Shown: piece by piece, positions 35,683-44,328 of the stretch
How positions within the stretch are numbered: the first letter of the stretch is position 1
How the letters are laid out: each line of letters opens with the position of its first letter
Assembly: GCF_014189505.1 (NCBI RefSeq)
Contig: NZ_CP050301.1
Location: forward strand, 3,479,501 to 3,543,500
DNA from: Phyllobacterium sp. 628
Lineage (GTDB): Bacteria > Pseudomonadota > Alphaproteobacteria > Rhizobiales > Rhizobiaceae
Reading direction: 5' to 3'
Length of the DNA stretch: 64,000 nucleotides
Translations under genes and position numbers: made by a program
Notes under the pieces: generated by a model
What the model was told of the DNA's origin: nothing
The model's database searches: none
Seen by the model: only the letters and a program-made list of their open reading frames with translations

Positions 35683-36117
35683 CTATGCATTCACTGTTTT
35701 GATCCCTGCAAGGCCCGGCTTTTTTGGCTCGCTTCGAGCGCGATCGATCTGTTCGATGGCCCGTTCTGCTGCTTTCGCCAATGCCGGATCTTCTACACCC
35801 GAGATAAGCGGATCTGAGCGCAGCGCATTCAGGGTGATTCCCTCGAACTCCTCGCGCCGAGCAAACTTCGCAAAAACCGAGCGACCGCGCATCACCAGAA
35901 AACGCTGCACCACGAGATCAGGCGTCACCACAACGAGTGCAATCACACCCTTGCCGAACCGCCCGCGCACATTGCCTGCACCAACATAGCCATCGTTGTA
36001 TTTTGACGTAATGCCCTTCATCACATCGCCATAGTGGCGCATCTGATACCAGACGCCCAGTGACTGCAAAGCCCACAGAATTCCAAGGGCAAGCAATCCC
36101 CATTGCCACATCGCCAT
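35683..36117 (-). CDS. gutM: Glucitol operon activator GutM/SrlM-like protein
   Basis: A 144-residue GutM-family protein: one N-terminal membrane segment (WQWGLLALGILWALQSLGVWY), then YNDGYVGAGNVRGRFGKGVIALVVVTPDLVVQRFLVMRGRSVFAKF. In E. coli GutM stimulates the glucitol operon; the mechanism is poorly known. The frame opens at 36150, but ATG 36117 has GGGAGG eight bases upstream. It is first in the PTS operon, downstream of the promoter box at 36172-36201. Confidence 0.9.
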   Translation of the reverse strand: MAMWQWGLLALGILWALQSLGVWYQMRHYGDVMKGITSKYNDGYVGAGNVRGRFGKGVIALVVVTPDLVVQRFLVMRGRSVFAKFARREEFEGITLNALRSDPLISGVEDPALAKAAERAIEQIDRARSEPKKPGLAGIKTVNA

Positions 36118-36171
36118 GTCGTCAACCTCCCATTGTTCGACTGCAAACATATGCGAAGCGCGAACAGAAAA

Positions 36172-36201
36172 ATATAGAACATTTGTTTTTTATAATGTCA
36201 A
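36172..36201 (-). promoter_or_regulatory. Promoter/operator of gutM-srlAEB operon, shared with drl operon
   Basis: On the reverse strand TTGACA starts at 36201 and is followed by an A-rich spacer, the core ACAAATGTTC, then TATATT. The 21-base block A4-W-ACAAATGTTC-W-ATATT occurs almost identically before drl at 41701-41727. AACAAATGTT is itself a palindrome around AA/TT. I read it as a sigma70 promoter carrying an operator for the SorC-type regulator. Confidence 0.6.
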
Positions 36202-36288
36202 TATGTATGATTTCCTGTAACATTGAAAACTTGGCTTCTTTCCTATTGAAGCGTAAGACAACGTGTGGAAATGTCAGAGAGAGACGGC

Positions 36289-36939
36289 ATGGATTTTCTG
36301 TTCCGGGATGAATTGATCAGTATGCCTGATCTGCGTCACAGCCTACGCCGGCTGCGATGGTTTCGTATGGCCTTTCGCAAGAATGTTGCGGTAATTGCCG
36401 AGCACTATGGCTATCGTTTTACCATTGATGAAACCAAACTCACGGCTGCCTTTCTCAACTGGATCGAAACTGTCGAGCAGCAGAAATCCTTTGCTCATGT
36501 TGACCGCAAGGATTTCATCATTTTCGCAGCAGGTCTGGTGCTGAAGGAGCTTATCAGCCAGGCTCCGGCCAAAGTTCAGGGGCACACCCCGCAAAACAAT
36601 CCCCACGCCAGCGAAATGGCGGATATCATCGCCTTTTGGCCGGAAGGATTTCTCTACACAAACTTCTGTGTTGGCACGATTGCCGCTATCTATGAGCAGG
36701 AATTCGGCACAGCGCCGCAGATTGCCAGCTGTGCAAATGATCTGCGCACATGGTGGTCTTACCGCGAGAATGTCGGCGAAACACCCGGCTATGCCATTTC
36801 ATTTCTCGACAAGTTCCTCGGCGCCGAGCCAAACTGGGTTATGCCCAATCTGGCTTCCGCTCGCAGCGCCATCCAGCGGGCGCTTGTCGCATCAAAGGCC
36901 GCCGCGCACCTCACCGGTTCTAAGCAACCGAACGGCTGA
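36289..36939 (+). CDS. Hypothetical protein between PTS and drl-aco operons
   Basis: A 216-residue soluble protein of no recognised family. Notable segments: DLRHSLRRLRWFRMAFRKNV (basic N-terminus), HVDRKDFIIFAAGLVLKELI, ADIIAFWPEGFLYTNFCVGT and DLRTWWSYRENVGETPGYAI. Start ATG 36289 follows GAGAGAGA; ATG 36271 is an alternative. It is divergent from gutM and its tail overlaps acoC by 20 bases. Conservation together with this cluster would be needed to link it to the pathway. Confidence 0.78.
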   Translation: MDFLFRDELISMPDLRHSLRRLRWFRMAFRKNVAVIAEHYGYRFTIDETKLTAAFLNWIETVEQQKSFAHVDRKDFIIFAAGLVLKELISQAPAKVQGHTPQNNPHASEMADIIAFWPEGFLYTNFCVGTIAAIYEQEFGTAPQIASCANDLRTWWSYRENVGETPGYAISFLDKFLGAEPNWVMPNLASARSAIQRALVASKAAAHLTGSKQPNG

Positions 36940-38239
36940 CCTCGCGTAATATCCGCAGTACTTTCTCCCGCTGCTCAAGCTGCGGCATGTGACCTGTCCC
37001 GGCAAATATATGCACCGCAATGTCCCCCGGCAGCCCCGATGCCTGCGTGGCAGGGATCACTCGATCCACAGCACCAAAGACCACACGAACGGGAATAGCC
37101 AGTCCTGCAAGATTTCCACGTATATCGAAGATTTGCGTGCCGTCGGTGAAAAAGCGGTCAGCGACGAGTTTCTGTGCGTCACGCAGGCCCTCGTCCTGTG
37201 ACTGGACAAGTGTCGCCTTGACGAAAGACTTGGTCAAAAGACTTTCGTCCTGCACCAGCAGTTTCATCCATGCAAAGAGACTGGCCTCTGCTCGTGCCCG
37301 CACAAATCCGTACAGGAAGGCACCATTGATCTCAGGTCCAAGCCCGGCAGGTGCGATAAGCGTCAAGGCACGGATATCGAGATTGCCCCGCGCACTGATC
37401 CTGGCGGCAATCGCGCCGCCAAAGGAATGACCAGCAAGGATGACAGGCCCCGAATGATGAGCGGCAATTGTCTGCTCGACGGCGGCGACAATGGAATCCA
37501 AGTCCGGCGGAATATCCCGCGTTGATTCACCGTGGCCCGGCAGGTCAATTGCAAGGATGGGACTGTCAAGATTTGTGCCTGCAAGCATAGGCCGCCAGCT
37601 GTTCAAGTCCGAGCCAAAACCATGGATGAGCACCAATGGCGCAAGGCCAGTTTCATTACCCTGCCGCAGCCACACGGCATGCAGTGGCGCGACACCAGAT
37701 TTGACAGCAACAGGTTTGGTAGCGGCGGGTTTGGTAACTGGCTGCGCCGAAACAACAACATTCGCTTCAACATCCTTGCGCTGAATACGGCCTTTCGGAC
37801 CTGAGCCGGCAACCGACGCCAGATCAACACCCGCCTCCCGTGCGATGCGGCGAGCCAGAGGTGTTGCGCGGATATCACTTGATTGCGTGGCTTCTTCAAC
37901 AGGCGTGCTTTGAGCAGCGGCTTTTGCTGGTTCTGCCTCTTGGACCGCACTCACCTCCACAGCATCTGCTTTTTTGTCAGGCACCGCCGCATAGGCTTCG
38001 CCTTCCGCAAAAATCCAGGCCACAGACTCGCCGACGGGAACAACAGCACCTTCCAGCGCCTTCACATCGCGTAAAATACCGGAAACCGGTGCATCCACTT
38101 CCATGGCTGCCTTATCGGTTTCGATCTCGAACAAGAGTTGCCCCTTGGAGACGCTGTCGCCCTCCTTGGCGTACCAGCGCGAGATTTGACCGGTTTCCAT
38201 ATCCATGTCGACCTTGGGCAGGATGACTTCGGTAGGCAT
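36920..38239 (-). CDS. acoC: Acetoin-dehydrogenase-type E2 with alpha/beta-hydrolase domain
   Basis: A 439-residue E2-like protein. Residues 1-80 are a lipoyl domain (lipoyl Lys43 in ETDKAAMEV). A peripheral-subunit-binding domain follows (ATPLARRIAREAGVDLASVAGSGPKGRIQRKDV, about 125-160). Instead of the usual catalytic acyltransferase core, an alpha/beta-hydrolase fold ends the chain (VLIHGFGSDLNSWRP; nucleophile elbow LAGHSFGGAIAA; catalytic His in FAGTGHMPQLEQ). This lipoyl-PSBD-hydrolase layout is that of AcoC of acetoin dehydrogenase complexes. The protein should transfer an acetyl group from E1 to CoA. It begins three bases after acoB; no E3 gene is present, so a general lipoamide dehydrogenase must serve. 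Confidence 0.9.
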   Translation of the reverse strand: MPTEVILPKVDMDMETGQISRWYAKEGDSVSKGQLLFEIETDKAAMEVDAPVSGILRDVKALEGAVVPVGESVAWIFAEGEAYAAVPDKKADAVEVSAVQEAEPAKAAAQSTPVEEATQSSDIRATPLARRIAREAGVDLASVAGSGPKGRIQRKDVEANVVVSAQPVTKPAATKPVAVKSGVAPLHAVWLRQGNETGLAPLVLIHGFGSDLNSWRPMLAGTNLDSPILAIDLPGHGESTRDIPPDLDSIVAAVEQTIAAHHSGPVILAGHSFGGAIAARISARGNLDIRALTLIAPAGLGPEINGAFLYGFVRARAEASLFAWMKLLVQDESLLTKSFVKATLVQSQDEGLRDAQKLVADRFFTDGTQIFDIRGNLAGLAIPVRVVFGAVDRVIPATQASGLPGDIAVHIFAGTGHMPQLEQREKVLRILREVSRSVA

Positions 38240-38242
38240 GAC

Positions 38243-39241
38243 CTAGCGCACCCCTTTCACAAGATCGCGGGCACTATTCAAAATGCCGGGCACCTGTGGG
38301 ACAGTGGCCTTTTCCAATTCGGGATTGTAGGGGATTGGTGTTTCCGCGCCGCCAAGCCGTACAATCGGCGCATCGAGATAATCAAACGCTTCACTTTCGG
38401 CGATCATGGCGCTGACTTCCGCGCCGACACCTAGCGTCTTCACGCCTTCATAGACGCACATCAGCTTCGACGTCTTCTTGACACTCGCAATGATCGTATC
38501 CTTGTCCATGGGACGGACGGTCCGCAGATCCACAACTTCGACGTTGATGCCTTCTTTTTCCAGTTCCTTCGCGGCCTCCAGTGCTTTGTGCACCATGATC
38601 GCAGAGGCAACGATGGTCAGGTCCGTACCTTCACGCACGACAGCGGCTTTACCGATCGGCACAGTGTAATAGCCTACAGGCACCGGACCTTTCATCTTGT
38701 AGAGCAACTTGTGCTCAAAGATCATCACCGGGTCGGGGTCTTCAATTGCCGCCAGCAGCATGCCCTTGGCATCATACGGCGTCGATGGCTGGATCACTTT
38801 CAACCCAGGTACATGACCAAGCCAAGCTTCGAGGCTCTGGCTGTGCTGCGCAGCAGCGCCAGTGCCTGACCCGGAGGGGAAACGCATGACCAGCGGCACC
38901 GAAACCGCGCCGCCAAGCATGTAGCGGATTTTCGCCGCCTGATTGACGATCTGCTCCATGGCGAGCGCGGCGAAGTCAGAAAACTGAAATTCGAAAATCG
39001 GCCGCATCCCGGTCAGGGCCGCGCCCACAGCCACACCGGCACCGCCAAGTTCGGAAATTGGTGTGTCCATCACCCGGTCTTCACCGAAGCGGTGCACGAG
39101 GTCGCCCGTCACCTGAAAGGCACCGCCATAGACGCCGATATCCTCACCCATGAGGAACACCCGGTCATCAGCCTCCATGGCAAGCGCCATGGCTTCCTGA
39201 ATAGCCTGCGAATAGCTCAGTTCGCGAATTGTCTCATTCAT
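38243..39241 (-). CDS. acoB: Acetoin/2-oxoacid dehydrogenase-type E1 beta subunit
   Basis: A 332-residue E1 beta subunit of the thiamine-diphosphate dehydrogenase family. Typical segments are [41 protein letters not shown] (with the cofactor-activating Glu), [40 protein letters not shown] and [14 protein letters not shown]. It pairs with AcoA (seven bases upstream). The family covers pyruvate, branched-chain and acetoin dehydrogenases; the AcoC partner with its hydrolase domain favours an acetoin-like alpha-hydroxyketone. Confidence 0.93.
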   Translation of the reverse strand: MNETIRELSYSQAIQEAMALAMEADDRVFLMGEDIGVYGGAFQVTGDLVHRFGEDRVMDTPISELGGAGVAVGAALTGMRPIFEFQFSDFAALAMEQIVNQAAKIRYMLGGAVSVPLVMRFPSGSGTGAAAQHSQSLEAWLGHVPGLKVIQPSTPYDAKGMLLAAIEDPDPVMIFEHKLLYKMKGPVPVGYYTVPIGKAAVVREGTDLTIVASAIMVHKALEAAKELEKEGINVEVVDLRTVRPMDKDTIIASVKKTSKLMCVYEGVKTLGVGAEVSAMIAESEAFDYLDAPIVRLGGAETPIPYNPELEKATVPQVPGILNSARDLVKGVR

Positions 39242-39248
39242 GTCAATG

Positions 39249-40274
39249 TTAGTCCGTGTACACGTCGCGTGTGAGATTGTTCAGATCAGGCGAAGGACTG
39301 TTTCTGGCAAATTCAATCGCCTCGGCAATTTCCTTTTCCGCATCAGCGCAGATTGCCTTGATGTCCGCATCGGTCACGAAGCCGAATTCCTTCAGTTGCG
39401 TCTCGAAAAGGTCAATGGGATCGCGATTGGCAATCCAGTCCTCGATCTCTTCCTTGGTCCGGTAGCGATTGCGGTCGCTCTTGGAATGGCCGCGATGCCG
39501 ATAGGTCTTGCACTCAATCAGCGTTGGGCCCTCACCGCGCCGTGCGCGCTCAACGGCCGCATAGGATGCTTCCGCCACATCCGACAGATTGTTGCCGTCA
39601 ACAATGACACCGGGCATGCTGTAACCCGCGGCACGATCAGCCACGTTCGGTACAGCGGTTGAACGCTGGGTCGACGTGGACATACCATAGCCATTGTTCT
39701 CGCAAACGAAAACCACCGGCAGTTTCCAGATTGAGGCAATATTCAGGGCTTCGTGAAATGCGCCTTCATTGTTGGCGCCATCGCCGAAATAGGAAATGAC
39801 CACTTTGCCATTCTTCTGCTTCTTGGCGGAAAGCGCGGCGCCGACAGCAATCGGAATACCGCCGCCGACAATGCCATTGGCGCCAAGATTGCCCTTGGAC
39901 ACATCGGCAATATGCATGGAGCCGCCACGGCCCTTGCAATAGCCGGTCTCCTTGCCGAAAAACTCGGCAAACATCTTTGACACTTCCGCACCCTTGGCGA
40001 TGCAATGCCCATGACCGCGATGGGTCGAGGTGATCATATCATCGTCGTTCAGCGGCAAGGAAATGCCGACAGCGCTGGCTTCCTGCCCGATGGAAAGATG
40101 CATCGTGCCGTGGATCAGGCCGCGTGTATAGGATTCCTCCGCACCTTCCTCGAAACGGCGGATCAGATACATTTTCCGCAGGGCTTCCTTCAACTGATCC
40201 GGGGAATAATGCCGGAACGCGAAGGGAAGATTGCTGCGATCATCCTCGATTTTGGCATTTATGGCGGAAGCCAT
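39249..40274 (-). CDS. acoA: Acetoin/2-oxoacid dehydrogenase-type E1 alpha subunit
   Basis: A 341-residue E1 alpha subunit. It binds thiamine diphosphate through the GDG...NN motif ([38 protein letters not shown]). Other hallmarks are [40 protein letters not shown] and the phosphorylation-loop-like [18 protein letters not shown] 40274 has AAGGAG eight bases upstream and is preferred over GTG 40283. It follows drl by 42 bases in the same operon, so its substrate is probably the product of that oxidoreductase. Confidence 0.93.
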   Translation of the reverse strand: MASAINAKIEDDRSNLPFAFRHYSPDQLKEALRKMYLIRRFEEGAEESYTRGLIHGTMHLSIGQEASAVGISLPLNDDDMITSTHRGHGHCIAKGAEVSKMFAEFFGKETGYCKGRGGSMHIADVSKGNLGANGIVGGGIPIAVGAALSAKKQKNGKVVISYFGDGANNEGAFHEALNIASIWKLPVVFVCENNGYGMSTSTQRSTAVPNVADRAAGYSMPGVIVDGNNLSDVAEASYAAVERARRGEGPTLIECKTYRHRGHSKSDRNRYRTKEEIEDWIANRDPIDLFETQLKEFGFVTDADIKAICADAEKEIAEAIEFARNSPSPDLNNLTRDVYTD

Positions 40275-40316
40275 GATCAGCACTCCTTGGAGCTTTACAT
40301 TCTAACTGTTTGACGC

Positions 40317-41636
40317 TCATTGGCCGTAGACGAGTTTGTCCTGGCGCTGTCTGAGTTCGACGATCTTGGAACCGGGGATGGGTGCGGCATTGGCGCTGGT
40401 GATGAGTTCACCCTTGGCAATCGGTGCCGTCACCGTGCCGCCCTGCAGCAGGCCGCAGGGGATGGCTTTGGCCGCACGCGCTTCCGGCGCCGTCATGATC
40501 CAGGCGCGGTAGCAGTATTCACCAATGGCATCGAGCCTGTCGCCGGGCTTCAGATCCTTCTTGGCCACCGCACAGACTTCTGCAACCGGTTTGGCCAGCG
40601 GCACCATGTCGGCCTTGCCGTAGAGCACAACGCGGGCGCAGGTCAGCGGCACTTCGAGGGACGTCAGGTGATAGGGCCGGTGGAAGGTGAAGTAAGGACC
40701 CTTGCCCATCTTCAGGTCTTCCATGCGCTCCGAAATGCGCGGATGCGACATGTCGGCCACCACGAACACACCCGGTGCCACACCCTTGCCGATGGAATAG
40801 TCAACCACGCCGACACGCGAGAGAAGTCCCCCATCCTTTTGCGGGATCAGCGTCTTGTTGAGCTGGTCGAGCGTGGCGGATGGGCCATGCATGCCCGCCT
40901 TATCAGGCACAAGCCCGGTGGCATTGGCAATGGCTGCCATTTCCACCATGGTCTTCGAGCCATCGACGAATTCCACCAGCATGCGCACATTCATATGGCG
41001 GCGCGCTGCCTCTTCCTCATAATCATCGGGAATGGCATCGATGTTGAGCGGATTGTTCTTCCCCTTGCCCGCCGCCACGATCGGATGACCCATGGCCGAG
41101 ACGAATTCAATCAGTTCCATACATGAGGATGGCTCATCGCCCGCACCCAGCGAATAGGTAACGCCAAGGCGATCCGCCTCGCTTTTCAGGTACGCGCCGA
41201 TGGTCACGTCAGCCTCGACATTCATCATCACCAGATGCTTGCCGTGCTCCATGGCGCGAAGGCCGATCTCGGCTCCCACAGCCGGAACGCCGGTGGCATC
41301 AATCACCACGTCGATCAGATCATTCTCGAGGATCAGATTGGCATCGCTGGTGACAGCAATCCTGCCGCTTTCCATTGCCGCCGTCAGGCCCGAAGCGGTG
41401 TTCACCTCTTTCGAGTGTCCCGGTTCCTGATAGGCGATATCGACGGCCTTCAGCGCATTGGGCAGGTTCAGTTCGGAAATCGCACCGATTTCCACGCCCG
41501 GCATATGCGCCACCCGCGTGACAATGTCCGTGCCCATCTCGCCCGAGCCGATCAGGCCGATCCGGATCGGACGCCCCGCATCCGCCCGCGCCTGCATGTC
41601 CCGCGCCAATCCCGTCAATGCTACATTGCTCGCCAT
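40317..41636 (-). CDS. drl: DXR-like (DRL/DXR-II) NAD(P)-dependent oxidoreductase with SAF domain
   Basis: A 439-residue protein. An N-terminal Rossmann domain (RIGLIGSGEMGTDIV, Gly-rich loop at 30-35) resembles homoserine dehydrogenase, and a C-terminal SAF domain (DLKPGDRLDAIGEYCYRAWI, CGLLQGGTVTAPIAKGELIT) ends the chain. This architecture and length are those of DRL, the alternative deoxyxylulose-phosphate reductoisomerase described in Brucella abortus, which interconverts 1-deoxy-D-xylulose 5-phosphate and 2-C-methyl-D-erythritol 4-phosphate. ATG 41636 has GAGGAG upstream. Because it heads an operon with acoABC, a catabolic (oxidative) direction is plausible. A housekeeping isoprenoid role or a different polyol-phosphate substrate is possible too; many DRL homologs are functionally untested. 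Confidence 0.87.
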   Translation of the reverse strand: MASNVALTGLARDMQARADAGRPIRIGLIGSGEMGTDIVTRVAHMPGVEIGAISELNLPNALKAVDIAYQEPGHSKEVNTASGLTAAMESGRIAVTSDANLILENDLIDVVIDATGVPAVGAEIGLRAMEHGKHLVMMNVEADVTIGAYLKSEADRLGVTYSLGAGDEPSSCMELIEFVSAMGHPIVAAGKGKNNPLNIDAIPDDYEEEAARRHMNVRMLVEFVDGSKTMVEMAAIANATGLVPDKAGMHGPSATLDQLNKTLIPQKDGGLLSRVGVVDYSIGKGVAPGVFVVADMSHPRISERMEDLKMGKGPYFTFHRPYHLTSLEVPLTCARVVLYGKADMVPLAKPVAEVCAVAKKDLKPGDRLDAIGEYCYRAWIMTAPEARAAKAIPCGLLQGGTVTAPIAKGELITSANAAPIPGSKIVELRQRQDKLVYGQ

Positions 41637-41700
41637 AAAATATTCGCTCCTCAAAAGGCACCGGATGCGGCGTCCAGAACCAATCTCATCCTATCCATCG

Positions 41701-41727
41701 AATATTGAACATTTGTATTTTAGTCAA
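41701..41727 (-). promoter_or_regulatory. Promoter/operator of drl-acoABC operon, shared with PTS operon
   Basis: On the reverse strand TTGACT (41727-41722) is followed by AAAATACAAATGTTCAATATT. The last block differs at only two of 21 positions from the block before gutM (36172-36201). It lies 65-91 bases upstream of the drl start, the right place for a promoter with an operator. Confidence 0.6.
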
Positions 41728-41814
41728 CACCTATGTGCATTATAAGAGTCGTAACAATGATCACATAACAACGATGCAGATGGCCCTACAGGGCGCTGCC
41801 AAAGAGGGATGGAA

Positions 41815-42486
41815 ATGCCGCAAAACAGGTTTGATCTGGTGATTTTTGATTGTGATGGGGTACTCGTCGACAGCGAGCCGCTGGCAGCGCTCGCTTATCA
41901 CAATGTCTATGCCAAACAGGGCTTGGACCTGCCCGAAGGCACCATCGCCCAATGCGTCGGCATGAAACAGGCGGATATTATCAAGCGAATCGCTGAATTG
42001 ACCGGCCTGCAACTGTCCGATGCCGGGGAAGCCGAGCTTTGGCCCGAAACGAAACGTGTCTTCGGCCAGTTCTTGCAACCCACACCTGACATCGCAGCAT
42101 TTCTGGGACAGATCGAGACGCCACGCTGCGTCGCGTCGTCCTCATCGCTTGAGCGCATCCATTTCAGCCTCGCGACCACCGGGCTTGCCGGGTTCTTTGG
42201 CGACGCAATCTACAGCTCGTCCATGGTCAAGCGCGGCAAACCCGCGCCGGATCTTTTCCTGCATGCAGCCAGAGAAATGTCATTTGATCCATCCACATGC
42301 GTGGTGATCGAGGATTCGCCTTTCGGCATTGAAGGTGCTGTTGCCGCAGGGATGACGGCCATTGGCTATACCGGCGGCGCACATACCTATGCTTCCCATA
42401 CAGAGACGTTGCTCGACAAGGGCGCAGCCGCAGTCTTCAGCGAATGGAAAGACATTGGCTACTGGATGCGTGCAGCCAACGACTGA
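41815..42486 (+). CDS. HAD-superfamily phosphatase/phosphomutase
   Basis: A 223-residue haloacid-dehalogenase-type hydrolase. Motif I is VIFDCDGVLVDSEPLA (nucleophile Asp and acid/base Asp), motif II SSSSLERI, motif III KRGKPAPDLFLHAA and motif IV CVVIEDSPFGIEGAVAAGM. This is the beta-phosphoglucomutase/sugar-phosphatase subgroup with a helical cap. ATG 41815 with AGAGGG six bases upstream is preferred over ATG 41809. It is divergent from drl and shares the 180-bp control region, so it may act on a sugar phosphate of that pathway, for example to relieve toxicity; this is inference. Confidence 0.9.
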   Translation: MPQNRFDLVIFDCDGVLVDSEPLAALAYHNVYAKQGLDLPEGTIAQCVGMKQADIIKRIAELTGLQLSDAGEAELWPETKRVFGQFLQPTPDIAAFLGQIETPRCVASSSSLERIHFSLATTGLAGFFGDAIYSSSMVKRGKPAPDLFLHAAREMSFDPSTCVVIEDSPFGIEGAVAAGMTAIGYTGGAHTYASHTETLLDKGAAAVFSEWKDIGYWMRAAND

Positions 42487-42498
42487 CTGGCGAAACAA

Positions 42499-42524
42499 AA
42501 AAGGGTGCCGCGAGGCACCCTTTT
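42499..42524. terminator. Bidirectional Rho-independent terminator
   Basis: AAAAGGGTGCC and GGCACCCTTTT pair perfectly around GCGA. The stem has a T run on both strands and separates the convergent HAD and bp26 genes. Confidence 0.85.
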
Positions 42525-42544
42525 CATTTAGCTGACAGTCAGCA

Positions 42545-43279
42545 TCAGTTTTTCAATTCGAACGTCACGTTCACAGTGACATTGTAGCTGTTTTCGCCAG
42601 CTGCAACCGGAACAGAATCAGAAGCTTCCGCTGCCATCATCTTGACGCGCGGCGCACCTGCTGCGTACGGGCGAGGCTGGAACGACTGTTCACTGATCTC
42701 GATTACCTTACCCACTTCAACACCGGCAGCCTCTGTCAAAGTCTTGGCCTTGGCGATTGCATTGGCCACGGCCTTCTTGCGGGCTTCTTCAATGATTGTG
42801 TCCGGCTTGTCATTGGTGAAGGTCAGGTTGCCGCCCTGATTGACACCAAGCGTGACTGACTGGTCAAGAATCTCGCCCACCTTCTTCAGGTCACGCACGC
42901 GCACGGATAGGGAGTTCGACACGGCATAGCCGACGATCTTTGGTGCCTGCGGCTGCTGGCCGTTCTTGTTCTCAGGATAGACATAGCGCGGATCAATGCT
43001 GAAACCCGATGTCTGCAAATCGCGTTCGGCAATCCCGGCCTTCTTCATGGCATCGAGAACCTTCGCCATAGTGTCATTGTTGGCCGTCAGTGCCTCGCGC
43101 GCGGTCGGCTTTTCTTGCAGAACAACCAGCGACAGTACGGCCGTATCCGGCGCTGCACTGGCTTCGCCCTCTCCCGTCACGGTGATGCGCGGACGTGGAG
43201 CCTCTTCCGCCATGGCAGCAAAAGGAACGGCCATCATTGCGGTTGCGGCAAAGGCCACGGCGATAAGTTTTGGTGTCAT
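42545..43279 (-). CDS. bp26: Periplasmic SIMPL-domain protein, BP26/Omp28 homolog
   Basis: A 244-residue SIMPL (DUF541) protein with signal peptide ([26 protein letters not shown]). It matches the Brucella immunogen BP26/Omp28 over its length: [51 protein letters not shown]-like [38 protein letters not shown] and the C-terminal [18 protein letters not shown]26 forms channel-like oligomers in the periplasm; its physiological role is not settled. ATG 43279 follows GGGGAG and begins the signal peptide. Confidence 0.92.
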   Translation of the reverse strand: MTPKLIAVAFAATAMMAVPFAAMAEEAPRPRITVTGEGEASAAPDTAVLSLVVLQEKPTAREALTANNDTMAKVLDAMKKAGIAERDLQTSGFSIDPRYVYPENKNGQQPQAPKIVGYAVSNSLSVRVRDLKKVGEILDQSVTLGVNQGGNLTFTNDKPDTIIEEARKKAVANAIAKAKTLTEAAGVEVGKVIEISEQSFQPRPYAAGAPRVKMMAAEASDSVPVAAGENSYNVTVNVTFELKN

Positions 43280-43390
43280 GGAATATCTCCCCAAGGGTAA
43301 GTGACACAGCTGCGTCGCAGCTCATTATGGGCGGAATAGGGCGAAAGGTACAACTTTCGCCTATCCGAAACATTACGTATTCTAATGGCT

Positions 43391-43756
43391 TCAGCGGATG
43401 ACAGGGCAACCGGGCGCACGGGCAAACACGATGGCGGTGCGATGGCCATAGCGCCAGCCGGTGACCCGCACGACATTGCGATTGACCACAGCGCGTGGAT
43501 TGCGAAGACCCATGCGGCTCGCCTTGTTCAGCGCGAGATTGACACTGCAGGCACGCACAGGACGGTAGCCATGATCATAGCGATCATAATGGCCACGGCG
43601 ATGATCAACCTTGATAACCAGCGATGACGCGCTGCCATGATTTGCAACAATTGCTGCTGGCGCGACGGGAGCTGCCGATGCGGCATTGGCGCCCAGCATC
43701 GTACCGATGCCGATTGCTGCGGTGATTGCGAGTGTCTTTAACGAAAAAGCGGACAT
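43391..43756 (-). CDS. Small exported basic protein
   Basis: A 121-residue secreted protein: signal peptide LKTLAITAAIGIGTMLGANAASA|AP, then a short Ala/Val stretch, a His/Arg/Tyr-rich segment (DHRRGHYDRYDHGYRPVRA) and a C-terminal half with two Cys (ACSV and GCPVIR) that could form a disulfide. Start has AGGAGA upstream. Such small periplasmic proteins are common in Rhizobiales; no function is assigned. Confidence 0.75.
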   Translation of the reverse strand: MSAFSLKTLAITAAIGIGTMLGANAASAAPVAPAAIVANHGSASSLVIKVDHRRGHYDRYDHGYRPVRACSVNLALNKASRMGLRNPRAVVNRNVVRVTGWRYGHRTAIVFARAPGCPVIR

Positions 43757-43872
43757 GAGCGTTCTCCTGTATTTTGTTTGACCCGGACTGGAAGATCGGG
43801 GCGAGAACCTCTTTTTTCACGGCGCGGCTGAACAAAACCTCAACACAGCGTTCATCTTGAGTTCAGTATGAG

Positions 43873-44328
43873 TCAGTGCGGATTTTCCGTCACCATCATA
43901 TGATCAAGGTAATCTTCCTCATTTTCCAGCTCATGGTCATGCGCTGTCACCTTGCCACGCACGGAGATCCCGGCCTCGTGCACGGTTTCCATGGTGCCGG
44001 AAACCAGCGGGTGCCACCAATAGAGATCCTGGCCCTCGTCAACCAGACGATAACCGCATGTCTCGGGCAGCCAGGCCACCTCCCGCACGATTTCAGGTGT
44101 CAGGAATATGCAATCAGGTACTTTCTTCTTGCGGTTGACATAGTCCGAACATTGGCATGTCCCCGCGTCGAGCAAGCTACAGGCGACTGTGGTAAAATAG
44201 ATTTCGTCGGTGTCTTCGTCTTCCAGCTTGTGCAGGCAACAGCGTCCGCACCCGTCGCACAGGCTCTCCCATTCCGAGCGATTCAACTCGTCAAGTGTCT
44301 TGGTTTTCCAGAATGGTTCTTTGGGCAT
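43873..44328 (-). CDS. YcgN-family (UPF0260) cysteine-cluster protein
   Basis: A 151-residue UPF0260/YcgN protein. It has the conserved cysteine pattern [20 protein letters not shown], then [26 protein letters not shown], a likely metal-binding (Zn or Fe) site, and the [26 protein letters not shown] end block. Function is unknown. The frame is open much further upstream (44553) but the family starts at [11 protein letters not shown] 44328. Confidence 0.88.
   Translation of the reverse strand: MPKEPFWKTKTLDELNRSEWESLCDGCGRCCLHKLEDEDTDEIYFTTVACSLLDAGTCQCSDYVNRKKKVPDCIFLTPEIVREVAWLPETCGYRLVDEGQDLYWWHPLVSGTMETVHEAGISVRGKVTAHDHELENEEDYLDHMMVTENPH

Noticed and set aside
36920-40274. Plain pyruvate dehydrogenase
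   Set aside because: The E2 lacks the acyltransferase core and has an alpha/beta-hydrolase domain instead, as in acetoin complexes; no E3 or PDH regulator nearby.
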